Source: UBA5078 sp040384465
GTDB lineage: Bacteria > Pseudomonadota > Gammaproteobacteria > Pseudomonadales > Pseudohongiellaceae
NCBI GenBank assembly: GCA_040384465.1
Contig: JAZKJF010000012.1
Span: 1 to 64,000, forward strand
DNA: 64,000 nt
Direction of reading: 5' to 3'
Of this stretch, positions 33,566-41,944 are shown piece after piece (positions within the stretch are counted from its first letter, which is position 1; the number at the start of each line of letters is the position of its first letter). The position numbers and the translations under genes are program-made. The notes beneath the pieces are model-generated. The model was not told the origin of the DNA. It saw only the letters and a program-made list of their open reading frames with translations, and made no database searches.

Positions 33566-34968
33566 TACGTCAAATCCTCAAAGAGTCTGTTCTCAGCGGA
33601 GCGCGCTGCTTCCTGCGCCGCCCGGTGCTGCGGTTGATGCATGGGTTGCTGCTGCGTGTCGTAGAGCGGATCACTCTTGGGCATCTTGCGGAACATCAGG
33701 TCGAAGTGCTTCTGCACCCGAATGCTGTTGACCACGCTGATGCCACTGGCAAACCCGAACCACACGTACAATCCATTCATGTTTCGGAACATGGCAGGTA
33801 TATGTTGGGGGCCGGCAATCGTTCCTTCAAGGTAGTGCTGATAAAGAATTGGCACATCGTCCAGGGTCACCTTGCCCACAAAGAGCATCGGGATGATTTC
33901 CGGAACGCCAGAGTTGATCGCACTGCGCAGAAAGTTGACGTTCTCGACGAAGCCGCGCAGGTAAGAGAGGTCCTTGGTGAAGACTGAGCCGCCGGTGAGC
34001 GTGCCGCCCCGGAACACGCGCTGCGTGATGCGATAGCTCTCGTGTTCGCTAAGTCCACGCTCGACGAAGTGGCGGTAGACCTGAATGAAGTCGGCGCCCT
34101 GCTCGGCCATGTCGACGGCCACCACGCGGTCGCTCACGCGCAACGCACGCTGAGGATAGGAGCTGAAGGTCAGCGTCTCCATCAGCACGGCGAGGCCTTC
34201 CTGACAGGCAGTGACGCGCGGCGAACCCACGCTGAGCCAGGTCGCCCACGGTTGTTTGCGCCCATTCAATGTCGTGCCGACATGCACCCAGCCTTCATGC
34301 ACTTCGAGAATCTGCAGATCGAATTCGGAGAACTCCGAGTCCTGATTGATCTTGATGTAATCGCCACCGGCCGCCGCGTCGGACACGATACCGTCGCTGA
34401 GAATCACGCGGATATCCCCGGGAGGAAAATAGGGATTGAGTTTCTGCTGCAGAATTTGCACGGCGTTCTCCGCCGAGATCTTCTTGCCATAGGGGCGACT
34501 GAGATGTCCCGCAGCAGGTAGTGAAAAAATCTGGCACAGCTTTTCGCCCAGCTCACGCAGGCTATGACGATCACCGCGCAACCGATCACTCGCCGACCCA
34601 TAGAGTTCACTGCTGCAGCGGCCAAAGCCTGCCGTACCGCGCGTGCTCAGCAGATCGATCACCAACAGATACTGCTCGATAGTCGCGACCATGATCGAAC
34701 CCAGTCCATCGCGGCGTCCGAGCTGGCGGCGCACTTCGTCACGCAAGTCACGAAACTGCGTGCGCAACGCCTCAGGCTGAAAATTCAGCGGCTGCTTCAG
34801 GTAGTAATCGAGATCGGCGGCTGGCATCTTCGTGCCACCGGAGGCGAGGAATTCCTTTTCGAAGCGCGCGGGCCATTTGATCGCGTCGAGGATGCGAATG
34901 GGTTGTTGCAGCGCGATCAGGCGGTCGGACAGATTCTTCACACGTTGCTGATAGTCAGCCTGACTCAT
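33565..34968 (-). CDS. QEGLA-motif protein (DUF1704-type)
   Basis: About 467 residues from the ATG at 34968 (MSQADYQQR); a GTG four codons upstream is an alternative. It contains the name-giving motif in TACQEGLAVLMETLTFSSYP, preceded by EVHEGWVHVGTTLNG, where an H-E-x-x-H pattern (HEGWVH) suggests a zinc metallopeptidase-like site. Known as 'flavohemoglobin expression-modulating QEGLA motif protein'; the biochemical function is unclear. It shares TAATG coupling with htpX. Confidence 0.85.
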   Translation of the reverse strand: MSQADYQQRVKNLSDRLIALQQPIRILDAIKWPARFEKEFLASGGTKMPAADLDYYLKQPLNFQPEALRTQFRDLRDEVRRQLGRRDGLGSIMVATIEQYLLVIDLLSTRGTAGFGRCSSELYGSASDRLRGDRHSLRELGEKLCQIFSLPAAGHLSRPYGKKISAENAVQILQQKLNPYFPPGDIRVILSDGIVSDAAAGGDYIKINQDSEFSEFDLQILEVHEGWVHVGTTLNGRKQPWATWLSVGSPRVTACQEGLAVLMETLTFSSYPQRALRVSDRVVAVDMAEQGADFIQVYRHFVERGLSEHESYRITQRVFRGGTLTGGSVFTKDLSYLRGFVENVNFLRSAINSGVPEIIPMLFVGKVTLDDVPILYQHYLEGTIAGPQHIPAMFRNMNGLYVWFGFASGISVVNSIRVQKHFDLMFRKMPKSDPLYDTQQQPMHQPQHRAAQEAARSAENRLFEDLT

Positions 34969-35235
34969 GGAGGTCCACACTTCTGGAGAGGAGAAGGGGC
35001 AAGCTTAATGTAATTCCTGCAGACAATACAGGCATACGACATTGTGCTGTCAATTGCCACAGCTGTTCGTTACCGCACTGAAGGTTTCAAGCATCCAGCG
35101 CAAACTTCCCCCAATTCTCGCAGTCTCATTATTAAGGCGCCGTTAATACACGCGCCTTTAGTATCGAACGCATCACAGACAAATAGCACAGCGTTTGTTT
35201 ACATAGCCCCACGTTATTCAACAGGAGTAAGCATC

Positions 35236-35904
35236 ATGATCAATGGAACTTTCAATCGAACCATCAAAACCTCAATCGCCGCCCTGGCGCTGCCGCTGTT
35301 AATGATCGGCTGCACCACCATCAACCCCTACACCGGTCAACAGCAAGTCAGCAACGCAGTGAAATACGGCGCGATTGGCTCCGTCGTCTGCGGCCTGGTG
35401 GGTGCGGTGGAGAGTGGTCAGCGTGCGCGTAATGCCGCTGCGGGTTGTGGCGTGATCGGTGCCGGTGTCGGTGCCTACATGGATGTGCAGGAAGCAGAGC
35501 TGCGCCAGGAGCTGCAAGGCAGCGGCGTGCAGGTGCAACGCAATGGCGATCAACTCGATCTGATCATGCCGGGCAACGTTACCTTCAACACCAATGAGTA
35601 CACCGTCCGCTCACAGTTCCAGCCGACGCTGGATTCCGTCGCGACCGTGCTGGCCAAGTACGCCGACACCCGCGTGCAGGTGGTAGGCCATACCGATTCC
35701 ACCGGCGGTGCGGATTACAACTACAACCTCTCGAATCGTCGTGCGACCAGCGTAGCGAACTATCTGTCAGGACGCGGCGTGGAACAGAGCCGGATTCTCG
35801 CCCAAGGCATGGGCCCGGATCAGCCCATCGCTTCCAACGCCGATGAGGCAGGACGTGCGCAGAACCGTCGCGTGGAGTTGCAGATTGTGGCGGCGCCACG
35901 CTAA
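35236..35904 (+). CDS. OmpA-family lipoprotein
   Basis: About 222 residues from the ATG at 35236, which has AGGAG upstream. Signal peptide with lipobox IGCTT (Cys near residue 21), a glycine-rich segment (GSVVCGLVGAVESGQ, AAGCGVIGAGVGAYMD) probably inserted in or near a membrane, then an OmpA C-terminal peptidoglycan-binding domain (VQVVGHTDSTGGADYNYNLSNRRATSV, then ILAQGMGPDQPIASN and NRRVEL). It probably links the outer membrane to peptidoglycan, as Pal-like proteins do. A perfect REP palindrome follows 27 bases after the stop. Confidence 0.92.
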   Translation: MINGTFNRTIKTSIAALALPLLMIGCTTINPYTGQQQVSNAVKYGAIGSVVCGLVGAVESGQRARNAAAGCGVIGAGVGAYMDVQEAELRQELQGSGVQVQRNGDQLDLIMPGNVTFNTNEYTVRSQFQPTLDSVATVLAKYADTRVQVVGHTDSTGGADYNYNLSNRRATSVANYLSGRGVEQSRILAQGMGPDQPIASNADEAGRAQNRRVELQIVAAPR

Positions 35905-35931
35905 GGCGGTGAGTTCAATTTCCTGAGCTTT

Positions 35932-36038
35932 TGTGGGAGCGTACCCAGAGGGCATAAAGGCCTGCCCGCGATGGGGTTTGAGTAATACTCGATCCCCATC
36001 GCGGGCAGGCCTTTATGCCCTCTGGGTACGCTCCCACA
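35932..36038. repeat. REP palindrome with perfect 45-bp arms
   Basis: Left arm 35932-35976 starts TGTGGGAGCGTACCC; right arm 35994-36038 is its exact reverse complement and ends CGCTCCCACA; the loop is 17 bases. It is bounded by two convergent gene ends (35904 and 36072). One arm nearly equals the single unit at 9858. It would form a very strong hairpin in both transcripts and may protect or end them. Confidence 0.93.
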
Positions 36039-36071
36039 TTTACTTCAGGGAATATGATTTTTCGGACTGCT

Positions 36072-37628
36072 TCACGCGATATAGAGGTCTTGCTGCAGCA
36101 CGCGGCTGATTTCGATAGCGCCGATGCGCTGTTCTTCGACTTGCTTCACGGTGAAGCAGAAGCCGCTCAGCTCCAGCACTGCGCCCACGTCGGGCAGCTG
36201 GTCGAACTTGCTCATCAGGAAGCCGGCGATGGTGGAGTAGTTGTCGATGTCGTCGTCGAACACACTCGATTCCAGCACCCTGCCCAATTCATGCAGGTCG
36301 GCATGTCCGGCCACGCGCCACTCATTGTCGGCGATGGCTTCGATCGCGGGAGTCTCGTCCTCGTCCGGGAACTCTCCGGCAATCGCCTCGAACACATCAA
36401 TCGGCGTGATCAATCCCTGAATCGTGCCGTACTCGTCCACCACCAGCACTAATTGCCCCTTCGACTTGCGCAGCGTTTCAATCAGCGGCAGCACGGCGAT
36501 GGAGTCGGGCACATAGATCGGTTTACGCAGGCTGTCCTTGAGGGTGATCTTGTTGTTCACCGACAGGTCATTGAGCAGATCCTTGGCGCGGGCGATCCCA
36601 ACAATCTCGTCCAGGCTGCCACGGCACACCGGAAAAAAGCTGTGGGGAGTCTCGATCAGCAGAGAGCGGATCGTCTCGGTGTCTTCTTCCAAATCCACCC
36701 ACGAGATGTCCATGCGCGGCGTCATCAGCGAACGCACGGAGCGTTCCGCCAACGTCAGCACGCCTGTCACCATGTTACGTTCGGCCAGATGAAACGCGGA
36801 AAGCTCTGCGGCAATTGCCTTGGTCTCCGCCTGCTCGGGCTGATCATAGGGCCGTCCGCCCAACAGACTCAGCACGGCAGCGGCAGTGCGTTCACGCAAT
36901 GGCAGCCGTGCCTCGCTCTTCTTGCGGTTGACGTTGGCGATCTGATTGAAGAATTCGATGGTGATCGAGAAACCAATAGCGGCGTAGAGATAACCCTTGG
37001 GAATGTGGAAGCCGAAGCCCTCAGCCACCAGACTCAGGCCGATCATCAGCAGGAAACTCAAGCACAACACCACCACGGTGGGGTGTGCATCGACAAACTG
37101 GGTAAGCGGTTTGGAGGCCAGATACATCAGGCTGACGGAGATGATTACCGCCGTCATCATGATGGAAATGTGGTCGACCATGCCGACGGCCGTAATCACC
37201 GCATCCAGCGAAAACACCGCATCCAGCACCACGATCTGCGACACCACCAGCCAGAAACCGGCGTAGACACGGTTCTCGACCTGACCGCGCATGCTGCCTT
37301 CCAGGCGCTCGTGCAGTTCGGTTGTCGCTTTGAAGAGCAGGAAAAAACCACCAAAGAGCAGGATCAGGTCGCGGCCCGAGAACTCCATGTCGAAAATAGT
37401 GAGGAAAGGTGCAGTGAGCGTGACTAGCCAGGACACCACACTAAGCAGGCCGAGGCGCATGACAACAGCGAGTGAAAGCCCCAGAACTCGGGCCTTGTCG
37501 CGCTGATGCGGGGGAAGCTTGTTCGCCAGAATGGCAATGAAAACCAGATTGTCGATGCCGAGGACTACCTCCAAAATAATCAAGGTAATCAACGCGACCC
37601 ATGTCGCAGGGTCCAACAGGAATTCCAT
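36072..37628 (-). CDS. TerC-family membrane protein with CBS and CorC/HlyC domains
   Basis: 518 residues. Residues 1-235 form a TerC domain with seven helices (FLLDPATWVALITLIILEVVLGIDNLVFIA at the start; acidic residues in the helices are typical of metal transport). Residues about 300-425 are two CBS domains (SLMTPRMDISWVDLEEDTETIRSLL), and the last 85 are the CorC/HlyC domain (ADNEWRVAGHADLHELGRVL). This resembles YegH/YoaE. A role in metal (manganese-type) export or protection is known for TerC relatives. A Shine-Dalgarno GAGG precedes the ATG. It lies 33 bases after fumC on the same strand. Confidence 0.93.
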   Translation of the reverse strand: MEFLLDPATWVALITLIILEVVLGIDNLVFIAILANKLPPHQRDKARVLGLSLAVVMRLGLLSVVSWLVTLTAPFLTIFDMEFSGRDLILLFGGFFLLFKATTELHERLEGSMRGQVENRVYAGFWLVVSQIVVLDAVFSLDAVITAVGMVDHISIMMTAVIISVSLMYLASKPLTQFVDAHPTVVVLCLSFLLMIGLSLVAEGFGFHIPKGYLYAAIGFSITIEFFNQIANVNRKKSEARLPLRERTAAAVLSLLGGRPYDQPEQAETKAIAAELSAFHLAERNMVTGVLTLAERSVRSLMTPRMDISWVDLEEDTETIRSLLIETPHSFFPVCRGSLDEIVGIARAKDLLNDLSVNNKITLKDSLRKPIYVPDSIAVLPLIETLRKSKGQLVLVVDEYGTIQGLITPIDVFEAIAGEFPDEDETPAIEAIADNEWRVAGHADLHELGRVLESSVFDDDIDNYSTIAGFLMSKFDQLPDVGAVLELSGFCFTVKQVEEQRIGAIEISRVLQQDLYIA

Positions 37629-37661
37629 AAATCCTCATTCAGTGATTGCGGGAGACCGAGT

Positions 37662-39035
37662 TTAGCCGGGATTGCCCGAGAACGGAAACAGCATCTTGTG
37701 GGGATCGACTGCCACATCGAACTGCGCGGAGGTCAGCAATCCCAGCGCCAGCACCGCTTCCTTGAGAGTGATGTCATGCTCATCGGCGTACTTGGCGGCC
37801 TTCGCGGCGCTCTCGTAACCGAGCTGTGGCGTGAGTACCGTCACCAGCATCAGGGAGCGTTCCACGGAGCGGGCCAGCTGCTCGGAGTTGGCTTGCAGCC
37901 CCGCCAGACAGTGCTCCCGAAAGCTCGCCATGGCGTCGCTCAGCAAGGTCATCGATTCCAGCAACACATGAATCAACAGTGGTTTGTAGACATTCAGCTC
38001 GAACTGCCCCTGCGTGCCCGCCATTAGCACTGTGCTGTTGTTGCCCAGCACTCGCAGGCACACCATCGTCAGCGCTTCGACCTGCGTGGGGTTGACCTTG
38101 CCCGGCATGATGGAGCTGCCCGGCTCGTTGGCTGGGACACGGATTTCTGCCAGACCACAGCGCGGCCCGCTGTTCATCAGGCGGATATCACTCGCCATCT
38201 TGTAGAGCGCGGTCGCCAGCAAGGCCAGACGCCCGTGCAGATCCACCACCGCGTCGTGCGCCGCCAGCGCCATGAACTTGTCCGGCGCCGACACAAACTC
38301 CATGCCCGCCAGCGCGCTGATCTGCCGTGTCACCCGCTCCGCCCAGCGGGCGTCGGTGTTGACCCCGGTGCCCACCGCGCTGCCGCCGATGGCCAGACAG
38401 GCAAGACCGCTCTCGACCTCCACGATCCGCACTCGCGCGTACTCCAGCTGCGAGCGATAGGCACCAAACTCCTGCCCGAGCGTGACCGGGGTGGCATCCA
38501 TCATGTGCGTGCGACCGCTCTTGATCTCATCGGCAAACGCCTCGCTCTTGCGGCCCAGTTCGGCGATCAGCTTGTCGAGCGCTGGCAACAAGGACTGCCG
38601 TAGCAATTGCAGCGCGGCGACGTGCATCACCGTCGGGAAAACATCGTTAGAGGATTGCGAGCGGTTGACGTGGTCGTTGGGGTGTAAAGCGATGACATCG
38701 ACGCTCCCCCTCCCCAGCTGATTGCCGCGATTGGCGATCACCTCGTTGAGATTCATGTTGGTTTGCGTGCCACTGCCGGTCTGCCACACGGACAATGGAA
38801 ACTGCTCTGCATGCTCACCGGCGAGGATTTCGTCGCAGGCCTGCACGATCAGCTTGCAGCGCTCGTCATCCAAGGCGCCCAGCTCAGCATTGGTGAGCGC
38901 GGCGGCTTTCTTGACCAACGCAAAGGCACGGATGAACAAGGGCGTGAACCGGTCGTTGCCGATATGGAAATGCAGCAGCGAGCGCTGCGTCTGCGCCCCC
39001 CACAACGCATCGACGGGTACAGCGATCTCGCCCAT
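37662..39035 (-). CDS. fumC: Fumarate hydratase class II
   Basis: Converts fumarate to malate in the TCA cycle; oxygen-stable, cytoplasmic. The ATG at 39035 (MGEIAVPVDALWGAQTQRSL) gives 457 residues. Class II motifs: SSNDVFPTVMHVAALQL, GRTHMMDATPVTLGQEF and the signature GSSIMPGKVNPTQ near residue 315. The usual FumC N-terminus (RIESDTMGE) continues upstream in frame, but no ATG, GTG or TTG lies there before the acnA stop, so the true start is unclear: the 39035 ATG or a rare ATT/ATC start near the GGGAG at the end of acnA. The protein is otherwise complete. Confidence 0.94.
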   Translation of the reverse strand: MGEIAVPVDALWGAQTQRSLLHFHIGNDRFTPLFIRAFALVKKAAALTNAELGALDDERCKLIVQACDEILAGEHAEQFPLSVWQTGSGTQTNMNLNEVIANRGNQLGRGSVDVIALHPNDHVNRSQSSNDVFPTVMHVAALQLLRQSLLPALDKLIAELGRKSEAFADEIKSGRTHMMDATPVTLGQEFGAYRSQLEYARVRIVEVESGLACLAIGGSAVGTGVNTDARWAERVTRQISALAGMEFVSAPDKFMALAAHDAVVDLHGRLALLATALYKMASDIRLMNSGPRCGLAEIRVPANEPGSSIMPGKVNPTQVEALTMVCLRVLGNNSTVLMAGTQGQFELNVYKPLLIHVLLESMTLLSDAMASFREHCLAGLQANSEQLARSVERSLMLVTVLTPQLGYESAAKAAKYADEHDITLKEAVLALGLLTSAQFDVAVDPHKMLFPFSGNPG

Positions 39036-39063
39036 GGTGTCGCTTTCAATTCGAACGCCGTTT

Positions 39064-41814
39064 TCAATTCGCGTGTTGATTTTTATCTCCCGCCAGCAAC
39101 TGCTCCAGCACGAAGGGCAGGATGCCGCCGCGTGTGAAACAGGCCACGTCGTCTTCGGTATCCAGTCGGCACAGCAACTCGTATTCGTGCCGCACTCCAT
39201 GCCTGTCGAGAATCACCATCTGCACCCGCATCCCGGGACGCAGAGCGTGCAGGCCGTGGATGCTGATCAGCTCGGTGCCATCAAGCGGCAGCGTCTTGCG
39301 ATTGGTGCCGGGCAGGAACTGCAATGGCAGCACGCCCATCCCGGCGAGGTTGGCGCGATGAATACGCTCGAAGCTCTCGGCAACGACCGCCTTCACCCCC
39401 AGCAGGCGCGTGCCTTTAGCGGCCCAATCGCGACTCGACCCGGTGCCGTACTCACGTCCGGCGATGACGACCAAGGGCACGTTGCGCTGCTGATAAGCCA
39501 TCGCCGCCTCGTAAATGCTCATCTGCTGCCGCTCCGGCAACAACACGGTGTAACCACCCTCGACGTCGCTGAGCATCTCGTTGCGAATCCGCACATTCGC
39601 GAAGGTGCCACGCATCATCACCTCGTGATTGCCGCGCCGCGCCCCGTATGAATTGAAGTCTTTCGCCGCGATACCGTGGTCCAGCAGGTAGCGCCCGGCG
39701 GGGCCGACCTTGCTGATCGACCCGGCAGGGGAAATGTGGTCAGTCGTCACCGAGTCTCCCAGCAATGCCAGCACACGCGCATTCTCTATATCGCCATTCT
39801 CTATGTCGTCCGTTGCTGGCCCCATCTGCGCCGTGAAGAACGGCGGATTCTGGATGTAAGTCGAGGCAGTGTTCCATGCGTAGGTCTTGCCCTGGCTGAT
39901 CGGCAGCGCATTCCAATGGGCGTTGCCCGTGAACACTGCACCGTAGTCGTGGCTGAACATGGCGCGGCTGACCAGCGCCATCGCGTCGCTGATTTCTTTG
40001 CTGCTCGGCCAGAGATCGCGCAGATATACAGGATGACCATCCCGGTCCTGGCCAATGACATCGCGGCTGATATCCAGATTCATGGTACCGGCCAGCGCGT
40101 AGGCGACCACCAGCGGCGGCGACGCCAGCCAGTTGGCGCGCACTCGGGGGTGGATGCGCCCCTCGAAGTTGCGGTTGCCCGAGAGCACAGAGCACACCGT
40201 CAGCTCTGCGACATCAATCGCCTCATCAATCGCTGCAGGCAGCGGCCCGGAGTTGCCGATACAGGTGGTGCAACCGTAGCCGACGAGGTTGAATCCCAGC
40301 GCGTCCAGCGGCTCCTGCAATCCTGCCTGCACCAGGTAGTTAGTGACCACCTTGGAGCCAGGTGCCAGCGAGGTCTTTACCCAGGGCTTGCGCTGCATTC
40401 CCAATGCCACGGCTTTGCGAGCCAGTAGCCCAGCCGCCATCATCACGGCCGGGTTGGAGGTGTTGGTGCAGGAGGTAATGGCCGCGATGACTACATCACC
40501 GTCGTGCAGCGCATAGTCCGCGTCGATCACGGCGATGGAACGGCGGATGCCGCCTTCGAGTTGCTTGCTGATGGCCTGTGCCACCTGCGGCAGCAGGACA
40601 CGGTCCTGCGGGCGACCGGGGCCGGCAAGACAGGGCAGCACCTCATCCAGCACCAGATCGACGGTGCTGCTGAACACCATGGCCGTTTCTGTTGTGTCCT
40701 GGGAATCGCGCCACATGCCCTGCGCCTTGCTGTAACTCTCCACCAACGCCAGCGTCTGCGCGTCGCGCCCAGTCAGTTCGAGATAGCGCAGCGTCTCATC
40801 GTCCACCGCGAAGAAGCTGCAGGTTGCGCCGTATTCCGGGGCCATGTTGGCGATGGTGGCACGGTCCGCCAGCGAGAGGCTTTTCAGGCCTGGGCCGAAG
40901 AATTCGACAAACTTGTTGACCACGCCATGCTGGCGCAGCAACTGAGTGACCGTCAGCACCAGATCGGTGGCCGTGACGCCTTCGCGCAGCCTGCCTTGCA
41001 CCCGCACTCCCACCACGTCGGGAATCAGCATCGCCATCGGCTGACCCAGCATCGCCGCCTCGGCCTCAATTCCGCCAACGCCCCAGCCCAGCACCCCGAG
41101 TCCGTTAACCATAGTGGTGTGGCTGTCGGTGCCGACCAGCGTGTCAGGGTAGGCAAACATTTCGCCGTTGCGTGTGCTCGACCAGACAGTCTTCGCGAGG
41201 AATTCGAGGTTGACTTGATGACAGATGCCGGTGCCCGGTGGCACGACGCGGAAATTGCTGAAGGCCTCCTGGCCCCAGCGCAGAAACTCGTAGCGCTCGC
41301 GGTTGCGCTCCATCTCCAGGGCGACGTTGTCGCGATACGACGAATCCTGGGCAAAAGCGTCGACCGTCACCGAGTGGTCGATCACCAGATCCACGGGGAT
41401 GAGCGGATTCACCACGGCAGGGTCGCCACCAGCGGCAGCCACGGCGTCGCGCATCGCCGCCAGATCGACCACCGCTGGCACGCCGGTGAAGTCCTGCATC
41501 AGCACCCGCGCGGGCAGAAAACTGATCTCATGGCTGGAACTGGCCGTATCAGGCCAGTGCAGCAATTGTTCGATGTCGTGAAGGGTGACAGTGGTACCGT
41601 CGAGGCGGCGCAGCAGGTTTTCCAACAGGATACGCAAGGAGACAGGCAGGCGCGCCGGGTCGGGATAGCCCAGTTCACGCAGCGCGGGCAGGCTGTGGTA
41701 ATGCACCGGGGTGCCCAGTACGTTCAGGGTACAAACGGTTTTGCTGTGTACGGCTTTGCTACGCATGTCGTCAATTGAGTGCGTTTGCTCCGTCTTGCCG
41801 GGTCCTCTTGCCAT
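39064..41814 (-). CDS. acnA: Aconitate hydratase A
   Basis: 916 residues; converts citrate to isocitrate with a 4Fe-4S cluster. Motifs: GTDSHTTMVNGLGVLGWGVGG (near residue 215), the cluster cysteines in TSCTNTSNP and GYGCTTCIGNSGP, and AGREYGTGSSRDWAAKG near 795. The ATG at 41814 has AAGGAG 8 bases upstream. The sequence fumC follows, possibly overlapping, so the two TCA enzymes (aconitase and fumarase) seem to form one transcript. Confidence 0.96.
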   Translation of the reverse strand: MARGPGKTEQTHSIDDMRSKAVHSKTVCTLNVLGTPVHYHSLPALRELGYPDPARLPVSLRILLENLLRRLDGTTVTLHDIEQLLHWPDTASSSHEISFLPARVLMQDFTGVPAVVDLAAMRDAVAAAGGDPAVVNPLIPVDLVIDHSVTVDAFAQDSSYRDNVALEMERNRERYEFLRWGQEAFSNFRVVPPGTGICHQVNLEFLAKTVWSSTRNGEMFAYPDTLVGTDSHTTMVNGLGVLGWGVGGIEAEAAMLGQPMAMLIPDVVGVRVQGRLREGVTATDLVLTVTQLLRQHGVVNKFVEFFGPGLKSLSLADRATIANMAPEYGATCSFFAVDDETLRYLELTGRDAQTLALVESYSKAQGMWRDSQDTTETAMVFSSTVDLVLDEVLPCLAGPGRPQDRVLLPQVAQAISKQLEGGIRRSIAVIDADYALHDGDVVIAAITSCTNTSNPAVMMAAGLLARKAVALGMQRKPWVKTSLAPGSKVVTNYLVQAGLQEPLDALGFNLVGYGCTTCIGNSGPLPAAIDEAIDVAELTVCSVLSGNRNFEGRIHPRVRANWLASPPLVVAYALAGTMNLDISRDVIGQDRDGHPVYLRDLWPSSKEISDAMALVSRAMFSHDYGAVFTGNAHWNALPISQGKTYAWNTASTYIQNPPFFTAQMGPATDDIENGDIENARVLALLGDSVTTDHISPAGSISKVGPAGRYLLDHGIAAKDFNSYGARRGNHEVMMRGTFANVRIRNEMLSDVEGGYTVLLPERQQMSIYEAAMAYQQRNVPLVVIAGREYGTGSSRDWAAKGTRLLGVKAVVAESFERIHRANLAGMGVLPLQFLPGTNRKTLPLDGTELISIHGLHALRPGMRVQMVILDRHGVRHEYELLCRLDTEDDVACFTRGGILPFVLEQLLAGDKNQHAN

Positions 41815-41944
41815 AGTGGGGCTCCTTGCGGGAATTAAGGGTTACCCCGGTAGGCTCGGGGTGAGATAATCAGGGGCGATAATCAAGACCTTGGCTCTGT
41901 TATCAAGGAGTCTGCTGGCGAACACGGGAGTTTACAAGCAGTAC

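Noticed and set aside
40504..41778. 424-residue open frame antisense to acnA
   Set aside because: It runs fully inside acnA, whose motifs are unmistakable; His/Arg/Gln-rich composition typical of a shadow frame.
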